Assembly (NCBI GenBank): GCA_001775555.1
Contig: MEXE01000012.1
Location: forward strand, 1-10,727
Direction: 5' to 3'
DNA from: Candidatus Amesbacteria bacterium RBG_19FT_COMBO_48_16
GTDB taxonomy: Bacteria; Patescibacteriota; Microgenomatia; CAZETR01; Amesbacteraceae
Length of the DNA: 10,727 bases
Shown: positions 4,939 to 10,727 of the stretch, piece after piece
Numbering within the stretch: the stretch's first letter is position 1
How the letters are laid out: every line of letters begins with the position of its first letter
The notes under the pieces: model-generated
Told to the model about the DNA's origin: nothing
Database searches by the model: none
Seen by the model: only the letters and a program-made list of their open reading frames with translations
Made by a program: the position numbers and the translations under genes

Positions 4939-7461
4939 ATGGTCTTTAAACCCGGTGAAATAGAATTAAAATTAACAATGATATGGCGGGAGAAGAAGCT
5001 GTATAGAGCGGTAAACTATTCGAATAAGCCAAAAGCTTATATATTAATAGAGTTTCCTTATCCATCTGGGGAAAGGCTGCATGTGGGGCATGCCAGATCA
5101 TACAGCTGTCTGGATGCAGTGGCGAGGAAAAAGCGGATGCAAGGATTTAATGTGTTATTCCCTTTCGGTTGGGATGCCTTTGGTCTGCCGGCAGAAAACT
5201 ATGCAGTAAAAACCGGTATCCACCCGGCGATAACGACAGCGGAAAACATAAAAAACTCCAAAGCGCAAGCAATAGCCTGGGGACTGTCATTTGACTGGAG
5301 CCGGGAAGTTAATACAACTGATCCGGATTATTACAGATGGACACAGTGGATATTTGTCCAGTTGTTTAAGCGAGGTTTAGCGTACAAGGATGTAATAATG
5401 GTTAACTGGTGCCCGTCCTGCAGGATCAATTTGGCCAATGAGGAAGTAATAGACGGGAAGTGTGAGCGGTGCTCGACGCCCACCTTGCGCCGCAAACAGT
5501 CTCAATGGCTTCTTAGAATAACCAGGTATGCGGATAGACTACTTTCGGATTTGTCCGGTGTGGATTACCGGGAGGATATAAAACGGCAGCAGGTGAATTG
5601 GATAGGGAAGAAGGAAGGAATTGAGATTACTTACAAAGTGGTCGATTCTGATGATGATATTACAGTGTTTACTACTACCCCCGTGAACTTTGGGGCTACG
5701 TTTTTGGTTATTGCGCCTGAACACCAATTTACCCAGAAGATGGCAAAAACTAACAAAGAGGTAAGAGAATATGTGGAAAAAGCAACCAATAAATCAGAAA
5801 GAGAAAGAATTTCTGAAGGAAAAATTAAAACAGGCGTGTTTACAGGCAAGTATGTGACGAATCATATTACCGGAGAAAAAATTCCGGTATGGGTGGCGGA
5901 TTTTGTATTGGCTACTATTGGGACGGGGGCAGTGCAGGGATGTCCAGGGCATGACCAAAGAGATTGGGAATTTGCCAAGAAATATGAACTGCCGATTCCC
6001 AGAGTGGTGTCGAATCCTGATGGTGATGCCAAAGACATTACAGAAGAACCATATGTGGTGCATATTGGAGATAAGGGAGTTATGGTGAATTCAGATTTCT
6101 TGAATGGGATGGATTTTTCCGAAGCCATGAATAAAACAATGGATTACTTTGAAGGGAAAGGGTGGGGAAAGAGGGTGGTAGACTATCATTTGCGGGATTG
6201 GGTGTTTTCCAGACAGCATTATTGGGGGGAACCGATACCGATGATATATTGTGAGAGGTGTGCCAGGGAGGGTAGAAGCTGGTTTGATGATGGTAGTGGG
6301 GGGAGGGGGAGTTATGGAGGAGGGGGTCAGGAGAAGTGGAATTCGGTGGGGTGGTATCCGGCCGATGAAAAAGATTTGCCGGTAAAACTGCCGCCAGTGG
6401 AAAAGTATCAACCGAGCGAGACTGGGGAGTCGCCTCTGGCACAGGTTACGGAGTGGTTAAAAGTGAAGTGTCCGGGGTGCGGAAGTATTGCGCGGCGGGA
6501 GACCGATACGATGCCGAATTGGGCCGGCTCATCCTGGTATTTTATGCGTTATTGCGATCCGCATAATGACCAGAAGCTGGCAGACTTGAAAAAATTGAAG
6601 TATTGGCTGCCCGTGGACTGGTATAACGGGGGAATGGAACACACTACTTTACACTTATTATACTCGCGGTTTTGGCATAAGTTCCTGTTTGACCTGGGGG
6701 TAGTGCCCACTGAGGAGCCTTATACCAAGAGGACCAGCCATGGAATGGTATTGGGTCCTGACGGGAGGAAGATGAGCAAGAGCCGGGGGAACGTGATTAA
6801 TCCGGATGAGGTGGTGGCAAAATACGGGGCGGACACCTTGAGGCTGTATGAAATGTTCATGGGGCCTTTTGAGCAGGCCATTTCGTGGAGCTGGGAAAGT
6901 ATGGAGGGAGTGTACCGGTTTTTGAAGAGGGTGAGGAGGTTAGTAAATATTAATAGTAATAGTAATAGTTCCCAGGAGGCTAAATGGAGGCTGGCGAGGC
7001 TGGTGGAGAAAATCGATAAAGATCTGGAAGCCATGAAATTTAATACTGCGGTTGCAGCTCTGATGACCTGGATAAATTGGTGGGGATCGCACAGGGATGA
7101 GGTGGGTAAAAAGGAGGTGGAAGTGTTTGTCAAAATAATGGCACCGATGGCTCCCTTTTTGGCAGAGGAGTTGTATCAGCGCTTGATGGGGAAGACTGAT
7201 AAATGGGAATCAGTGCATGTGCAGGCCTGGCCAACGGTAAAAACTACTGAGGCAGCAGGAAGAAAAGTAACTTTGGTGGTACAGGTGGACGGGAGAGTAA
7301 GAGAGAAATTTGAGGTGGAAGCGGAGAAGGCGGCAGAACAAGATTATATTGAGGAGTTGGTGGGTAAAAGTGAGAAAGTCGGGAAATATATAGCGGGAAA
7401 GAAGTATAGAAGTGTGTTTGTGCCGGGGAAAGTAATCAACTTGGTTACGGAAAATGGATGA
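4939..7461 (+). CDS. leuS: Leucyl-tRNA synthetase with altered editing-site motif
   Basis: An 840-residue class Ia synthetase that charges tRNA-Leu with leucine in the cytosol. Catalytic signatures: FPYPSG...HVGH (HIGH) at 39-51 and KMSKS at 611-615. A zinc knuckle uses C158, C161, C175 and C178; a second Cys set is at 438/441 and 511/514, followed by RRETDTMPNWAGSSWYF. The CP1 editing domain is present (about 225-415) with a normal HDQRD at 338-342, but the Thr-rich TTRPDT motif is replaced by TTTPVN (245-250) and one residue is missing beside it. The C-terminal domain (776-838) ends with VPGKVINLV, as usual. Two low-complexity inserts are odd: a Gly-rich stretch (452-463) and INSNSNSS (671-678). 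The start at 4939 gives FKPGEIELK...W, aligning without gaps to the family N-terminus; an in-frame TTG at 4903 would add twelve unrelated residues. The 3' end overlaps comEA by 8 bp. Confidence 0.96.
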   Translation: MVFKPGEIELKLTMIWREKKLYRAVNYSNKPKAYILIEFPYPSGERLHVGHARSYSCLDAVARKKRMQGFNVLFPFGWDAFGLPAENYAVKTGIHPAITTAENIKNSKAQAIAWGLSFDWSREVNTTDPDYYRWTQWIFVQLFKRGLAYKDVIMVNWCPSCRINLANEEVIDGKCERCSTPTLRRKQSQWLLRITRYADRLLSDLSGVDYREDIKRQQVNWIGKKEGIEITYKVVDSDDDITVFTTTPVNFGATFLVIAPEHQFTQKMAKTNKEVREYVEKATNKSERERISEGKIKTGVFTGKYVTNHITGEKIPVWVADFVLATIGTGAVQGCPGHDQRDWEFAKKYELPIPRVVSNPDGDAKDITEEPYVVHIGDKGVMVNSDFLNGMDFSEAMNKTMDYFEGKGWGKRVVDYHLRDWVFSRQHYWGEPIPMIYCERCAREGRSWFDDGSGGRGSYGGGGQEKWNSVGWYPADEKDLPVKLPPVEKYQPSETGESPLAQVTEWLKVKCPGCGSIARRETDTMPNWAGSSWYFMRYCDPHNDQKLADLKKLKYWLPVDWYNGGMEHTTLHLLYSRFWHKFLFDLGVVPTEEPYTKRTSHGMVLGPDGRKMSKSRGNVINPDEVVAKYGADTLRLYEMFMGPFEQAISWSWESMEGVYRFLKRVRRLVNINSNSNSSQEAKWRLARLVEKIDKDLEAMKFNTAVAALMTWINWWGSHRDEVGKKEVEVFVKIMAPMAPFLAEELYQRLMGKTDKWESVHVQAWPTVKTTEAAGRKVTLVVQVDGRVREKFEVEAEKAAEQDYIEELVGKSEKVGKYIAGKKYRSVFVPGKVINLVTENG
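6952..6969 (+). repeat. Hexanucleotide repeat (AATAGT)x3 inside leuS
   Basis: Three perfect AATAGT units encode Asn-Ser repeats in the stretch between the KMSKS region and the anticodon-binding helices. Unit number could vary without changing the reading frame. Confidence 0.7.
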
Positions 7462-8104
7462 AATGCGGCTGGAGGAGGCATTAAGGGAGCGCAGATTCGA
7501 GGTAATACTGGCTCTGTGCGGACTAATTTTGGTGGGAACGGGAGTATTTTGGTGGCGGGGGGGCGGGAAAACCGAAACCCAAATTGAGATTTTGCCCGAA
7601 GCCGCCCAGTCACAAAATCAGTCGGGAGAGGGGACGGTAGTGGTAGACGTGGGGGGGGCGGTGAGCAGTCCTGGCGTATACAGGCTAGGTTCAGGGGCCA
7701 GAGTGGAGGAAGCGATAGCTTCGGCCGGGGGGGTGACAGCGGAGGCGGACGAGGAATGGATGGGGAGGAATATAAACCTATCGGTAAAACTGGTGGACGG
7801 GATGAAAATATACATACCGGCAAGAAATCAAAATACTGGCGAAGCCAGCACTTCGCGAGCAAATTCACAAAATTCAAATCAAACACCAGAAGAGAAAACT
7901 CAAAATAATGGTGCTTTGCAGGTCAAGATTGATATTAATTCTGCGAGTCAGACTCAGTTGGAAGAATTACCGGGGGTAGGTCCGGTCACGGCGGGGAAAA
8001 TTATCGCCGGGAGGCCGTATATGCGAATTGAAGAGTTGATAGAAAAAAAGATCGTAAACCAAAGAGTTTGGGAGCAGATCCAGGATAAAATCAGTCTGTG
8101 GTGA
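7454..8104 (+). CDS. comEA: ComEA-like competence DNA-binding protein
   Basis: A 216-residue protein. After a short basic N-terminus comes one membrane segment (about 16-34), placing the rest outside the cytoplasmic membrane. Residues about 61-123 form an SLBB domain (VVVDVGGAVSSPGVYRL...GMKIYIP). A polar linker follows (124-155), then the helix-hairpin-helix DNA-binding domain (156-216) with DINSASQTQLEELPGVGPV as the diagnostic block. ComEA captures double-stranded DNA and hands it to the ComEC channel for uptake; this SLBB-linker-HhH order is the usual ComEA layout. The ATG lies inside the end of leuS (8-bp overlap) and the 3' end overlaps comEC, so translation is probably coupled. The linker carries a hairpin-forming repeat-like insert (7824-7880), listed separately. 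No frameshift. Confidence 0.92.
   Translation: MDEMRLEEALRERRFEVILALCGLILVGTGVFWWRGGGKTETQIEILPEAAQSQNQSGEGTVVVDVGGAVSSPGVYRLGSGARVEEAIASAGGVTAEADEEWMGRNINLSVKLVDGMKIYIPARNQNTGEASTSRANSQNSNQTPEEKTQNNGALQVKIDINSASQTQLEELPGVGPVTAGKIIAGRPYMRIEELIEKKIVNQRVWEQIQDKISLW
7824..7880 (+). repeat. Hairpin plus AT-rich repeat-like insert in the comEA linker
   Basis: Two mutually exclusive perfect stems are present: CTGGC-GAA-GCCAG (7836-7848) and GCGAAG-CCAGCA-CTTCGC (7839-7856). They are followed by AAAATTCAAAT at 7869-7879, an 11-mer that recurs at the comEC split (9312-9322). The stretch is translated in frame as polar residues around GEASTSRANSQNSNQ, inside the non-conserved linker of ComEA. I infer an inserted element; its ends are approximate. 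Confidence 0.45.
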
Positions 8105-9324
8105 GGTGGATTGCAATCGGATTACTTATAATTTTGGCGGTAGTCAGGTATGGGATGTGGCAGAGTGCCCCTTTGGAATTAAGGGAGGGGATGAAGGTGC
8201 GGGTAAGAATGAGAATAGGAGGCGAGATACGCCAAGCTTGGGGAAGGTCCTTTTGGAGTCAAAGTTACGGAAATCAGGAAGTGGAGGTGGAAGTGCCCCA
8301 GGGGGTCGAGTATGGAGATGAGATTTGGGCTGAGGGAAAGTTGGAAAAAAGTGTAACTGAGGCTGATTATACCAAGTGGAGGCTGAATTATACGATGATA
8401 AAGGTAAATAAAGGGGTAGGATTAACGGGGGGATTGCGGCAATGGAGGGAGATAATGATACAGAAAATGTTGATGTGGCTTCCGGGGGATGAGGGGGCGC
8501 TGGCGGCGGGAATCCTGTTGGGAGGAAGCGGGGCTTTGAGTAAATCAGGGACGGAGGCTTTTCGGAAATCGGGACTTTTACATATTGTGGCGGCTTCCGG
8601 TTACAACGTGAGCGTAGTTGCAGGCTGGGCGATGGCCGTGGGTGCGAAAATCTGGGGAAGAAGGCGGGTGATATTGTTTGTATTATTGTGCATCATAACG
8701 TATGTGATAGTAGCAGGAGCGGGACCGGCAGTAGTCCGGGCCGGAATTATGGGCGGGTTAGTGTGGCTGGGGATGGCTTGGGGACGTAAGGGAGATCCGG
8801 GGTGGCTTTTAGTGATTGCGAGTTTGATAATGGTGATAATCAGACCGATTTGGTTTACAGATATCGGTTTTCAGCTGTCAGTAGCAGCAACGGCTGGTTT
8901 GATATGGGTTTTGCCGATGATACGGAGATTGAAAATAATCCGAATTAAAAGTTGGGCATGGTTTGAGGAGGGACTTTGGGTGACAGTAGCGGCGCAGATA
9001 GCGACACTGCCGCTGTTGGCGCATTATTTCGGGCAGGTGAGCGCAGCTGCCCCGGTAGTGAATGCCTTGGTGTTGTGGGCAGTGCCGTGGTCCATGCAGT
9101 TGACCGCGGCGGCAGTGGGAGTAGGGATGTTGTTTCCGGCCGCAGGACAGGCTATAGCTTGGCTGGCTTGGCCGCTTTTAAGATATATGACGGGAGTGGT
9201 GTCCTGGTCGGCCGGATGGCCGGGTGCGGGAGGAGTAGTGGGAAAAATGGGGTGGGGATGGGTAATCGGGTATTATCTGGTGATAATTATGATAATTCTG
9301 AAGGGAAATCTAAAATTCAAATGA
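8101..9324 (+). CDS. comEC: ComEC channel part (competence domain)
   Basis: A 407-residue polytopic membrane protein forming the DNA uptake channel. TM1 (about 3-20) is followed by a small beta-rich domain (about 30-105, DUF4131-like). The Competence domain (PF03772) starts at GDEGALAAGILLGG and holds the signature HIVAASGYNVSVVAG (residues 161-175), then further TM helices with RPIWFTDIGFQLSVAATAG and PLLAHYFGQVS...PVVNALVLWAVP. The start at GTG 8101 gives the common 4-bp GTGA overlap with comEA; GTG at 8098 is an equally readable alternative one codon longer. The protein stops at TGA 9322-9324 inside an AT-rich segment, just before the metallo-beta-lactamase part expected at the C-terminus of full-length ComEC. 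That part follows as a separate ORF in the same frame. Whether the split is ancestral or caused by an insertion is discussed in the findings. Confidence 0.92.
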   Translation: MRWIAIGLLIILAVVRYGMWQSAPLELREGMKVRVRMRIGGEIRQAWGRSFWSQSYGNQEVEVEVPQGVEYGDEIWAEGKLEKSVTEADYTKWRLNYTMIKVNKGVGLTGGLRQWREIMIQKMLMWLPGDEGALAAGILLGGSGALSKSGTEAFRKSGLLHIVAASGYNVSVVAGWAMAVGAKIWGRRRVILFVLLCIITYVIVAGAGPAVVRAGIMGGLVWLGMAWGRKGDPGWLLVIASLIMVIIRPIWFTDIGFQLSVAATAGLIWVLPMIRRLKIIRIKSWAWFEEGLWVTVAAQIATLPLLAHYFGQVSAAAPVVNALVLWAVPWSMQLTAAAVGVGMLFPAAGQAIAWLAWPLLRYMTGVVSWSAGWPGAGGVVGKMGWGWVIGYYLVIIMIILKGNLKFK

Positions 9325-9360
9325 CAAATCAATTATAAAATTTAAAAATTCAAAACATTT
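9305..9360 (+). repeat. AT-rich repeat-like segment splitting comEC
   Basis: An abrupt AT-rich stretch contains a 10-bp direct repeat AAAATTCAAA at 9312-9321 and 9345-9354; the same 10-mer also occurs in the comEA linker at 7869-7878. It supplies both in-frame stops that separate the comEC halves (TGA 9322-9324, TAA 9343-9345). A TATAAA at 9334-9339 could act as a -10 box, but this is weak. Element ends are approximate. Confidence 0.5.
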
Positions 9361-10248
9361 ATGTTTGGACAGCTTCTTAAATTGTTGCTGTTGGCTGTGG
9401 TTACAATCTGGGCGGCAGTTGCCGCCTTGCCGGATAAAAACCTGCATGTGGTATTTTGTGACGTAGGGCAGGGTGATGCCGTATTGGTGAAAATGGGGAC
9501 GAGTCAAGTATTGGTGGACGGAGGGCCGGATAACAAAGTATTGGAGTGCCTGGCGAGAAACATGCCTTTTTATGACCGGAGGATTGAAGTGGTAATTTTA
9601 ACTCACCCGCAAGCGGATCATATGAATGGGCTGGTGGATGTGCTAGAAAGATATACAGTGTTACGTTTTATTAGCGGGCCGGAGGGAAATGGAACTGCGT
9701 CTTTCCGGGAGTTGATGGGGCTGGTCTCAAGCTCCCAATCCCAAGTCTCAAATTTATATGCCGGCGAGGAAGTAAAGATTGACGATATAAGATTTAGGGC
9801 TATTTGGCCGACGAGGGAGTATGTCGAGAGACATGTGGATGGTATTAGTAAAAGTTTAAACGGGAGTGTATTGGGGGCGAAGACGGACGGGACGGATTTG
9901 AACAGCTTCGGGATAGTAGTCAGATTGGCATACGGCGAGTTTGATGTGCTTCTGACGGGGGATGCAGATGTGGAGGTCCAGGATGACCAGATGCGACAGG
10001 GTCTGGTGGCGGAGGTGGAAGTGCTGAAAGTGCCGCATCACGGGAGTAAAAACGGGATGGATGAGACGTGGCTGGCAGTTGTCAGTCCGGAAGCGGCCGT
10101 TATCAGCGTGGGGAAAAATAATCGTTATGGCCATCCCCGTTCGGAAGCTCTGAAAATGCTGGAGGATGCGGGAGCCAGAATCCTGCGGACGGACGTAGAA
10201 GGGGAGATCGAAGTTGTCAGTGACGGGAAGAGATGGTGGGTAGAGTAA
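9361..10248 (+). CDS. ComEC metallo-beta-lactamase part (separate ORF)
   Basis: A 295-residue protein with an N-terminal hydrophobic helix (about 4-22) and a metallo-beta-lactamase fold, corresponding to the C-terminal domain of full-length ComEC. Motifs in order: FCDVGQGDAVLV (32-43), LVDGG, THPQADH at 81-87 (His82, Asp86, His87), LLTGDAD at 197-203, VPHHGS at 224-229, and RYGHPR at 256-261. The third motif position is Gln84 where HxHxDH enzymes have His, an arrangement also seen among ComEC-type domains. The domain is thought to degrade the non-transported DNA strand on the outer face of the membrane. The start ATG directly follows the AT-rich segment and lies in the same frame as the upstream ORF; the intact motifs argue that it is still selected. 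Stand-alone homologues exist in other bacteria, so a lone hydrolase role is also possible. Confidence 0.9.
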   Translation: MFGQLLKLLLLAVVTIWAAVAALPDKNLHVVFCDVGQGDAVLVKMGTSQVLVDGGPDNKVLECLARNMPFYDRRIEVVILTHPQADHMNGLVDVLERYTVLRFISGPEGNGTASFRELMGLVSSSQSQVSNLYAGEEVKIDDIRFRAIWPTREYVERHVDGISKSLNGSVLGAKTDGTDLNSFGIVVRLAYGEFDVLLTGDADVEVQDDQMRQGLVAEVEVLKVPHHGSKNGMDETWLAVVSPEAAVISVGKNNRYGHPRSEALKMLEDAGARILRTDVEGEIEVVSDGKRWWVE

Positions 10249-10257
10249 GATTGGTAT

Positions 10258-10727
10258 ATGCGGATTGGGATTGATGCGAGTCGGGCGTTTGTGGACAGCC
10301 CCACGGGGACGGAAACGTACAGTTACCAGGTAATCAGGCATATTTTGGCGTTGCCGGAGGCGAGAAAGCATGAGTGGATACTATATGTTAAAAGAATATC
10401 ACCCTCTTTAATTCCCCCTCTTAAATCGAGCCTGCGGCTCGCGTCTTATGCCGTAAGAAGGGGACAGGGGGTGATACTGAAAGAAATTCCTTTATCTATT
10501 CTTTGGACCCAGGCGGGGTTGGCGGGGAGAACATGGGTGGATAGATTAGAAGTGTTGTGGGTCCCCGCGCATACCCTGCCGGTGTTGCGAAAACCAGGTT
10601 TAAAGACTGTGGTGACGATTCACGGGATTGAATATGAGTGGCTGCCTGAGTATGAAAATGTCTTGCAAAAATGGTATTTACCCTGGTCGACGATATATGC
10701 GGTGAGATCTGCGACAAAGGTGGTTGC
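10258..10727 (+). CDS. GT4-type glycosyltransferase, N-terminal part (cut by the window end)
   Basis: The frame is open from ATG 10258 to the window end (156 full codons). The opening MRIGIDASRAFVDSPTGTETYSY matches the N-terminal strand and Gly loop of GT-B glycosyltransferases of family 4. Later blocks, LEVLWVPAHTLPVL (98-111), VVTIHGIEYEWLPEY (118-132) and a run of aromatic and basic residues to 154, fit the rest of the acceptor domain. The nucleotide-sugar binding domain lies beyond the window. The protein probably adds a sugar to a lipid-linked or surface glycan, but donor and acceptor are unknown. It starts nine bases after the hydrolase stop and is likely co-transcribed. Residues about 47-73 are encoded by an 80-nt nested palindrome that keeps the frame open; this stretch resembles no conserved part of the family. 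Confidence 0.88.
   Translation, partial: MRIGIDASRAFVDSPTGTETYSYQVIRHILALPEARKHEWILYVKRISPSLIPPLKSSLRLASYAVRRGQGVILKEIPLSILWTQAGLAGRTWVDRLEVLWVPAHTLPVLRKPGLKTVVTIHGIEYEWLPEYENVLQKWYLPWSTIYAVRSATKVV
10397..10476 (+). repeat. 80-nt nested palindromic element inside the glycosyltransferase gene
   Basis: Outer arms TATCACCC (10397-10404) and GGGTGATA (10469-10476) are exact inverse complements. Inside them CCCCCTCTTA (10413-10422) faces TAAGAAGGGG (10454-10463) with one mismatch, and in the centre CGAGCC-TGC-GGCTCG (10427-10441) is a perfect 6-bp hairpin. A third small stem, TCTTA-TGCCG-TAAGA (10444-10458), competes with the middle arms. The element is read through in frame without stops. Confidence 0.65.

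Noticed and set aside
4939..10248. Reassigned UGA codon, as in Gracilibacteria or Absconditabacteria
   Set aside because: leuS, comEA and comEC each end at TGA exactly where the family C-terminus is expected, and no conserved Gly or Trp position uses TGA.

Overview
The window looks like a chromosomal segment of a Candidate Phyla Radiation (Patescibacteria) bacterium, most likely Microgenomates-like. The evidence is indirect: the character of the leucyl-tRNA synthetase and GT4 glycosyltransferase, a ComEC divided into channel and hydrolase ORFs, a nuclease with a C-terminal 'sunset' motif, a tRNA without encoded CCA, almost no Shine-Dalgarno sequences, and standard use of TGA as a stop. No rRNA is present, so the lineage is inferred.

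Layout. 1-263 (+): C-terminal end of an SNase-type nuclease. 267-337 (-): tRNA-Ala(CGC). 395-2491 (-): polytopic O-antigen ligase/polymerase-like protein with a TPR tail. 2594-3286 (+): REP-associated (Y1/HUH) transposase-like gene, divergent from the ligase across a short spacer that holds a 16-bp perfect palindrome. 3433-3909 (+): unrecognised small membrane protein with an HEAVH motif. 3933-4532 (-): unusual protein with a tyrosine-recombinase core-binding domain, a proline-rich linker and a C-terminal membrane anchor, but no catalytic domain. 4533-4938: a very AT-rich gap (about 18-32% GC per 60-base line, against about 50-57% in flanking lines I counted). 4939-10727 (+): a compact co-directional cluster, leuS - comEA - comEC (channel) - comEC (metallo-beta-lactamase part) - glycosyltransferase (cut by the window end). 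leuS/comEA and comEA/comEC overlap by a few bases.

Function. comEA and the two comEC parts would bind extracellular DNA, carry one strand across the membrane and process it. The partial nuclease at the left edge could also serve nucleic-acid scavenging. The O-antigen ligase-like protein and the GT4 enzyme point to surface polysaccharide assembly. leuS is housekeeping.

Most notable. (1) Structured, repeat-like inserts occur inside or between coding parts of three genes of the competence cluster: an 80-nt nested palindrome kept in frame inside the glycosyltransferase, a small hairpin plus AT-rich motif in the comEA linker, and an AT-rich segment with the same 11-bp motif exactly where comEC is split, with both halves in the same reading frame. 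This resembles the in-frame palindromic elements of Rickettsia. (2) The LeuRS editing site has TTTPVN where TTRPDT is expected. (3) The transposase has Trp where the catalytic Tyr is expected. (4) A recombinase-derived, tail-anchored DNA-binding protein. (5) Several genes have a -10-like box only 6-7 nt before the ATG, suggesting leaderless mRNAs. (6) The + strand is G-rich even across minus-strand genes.
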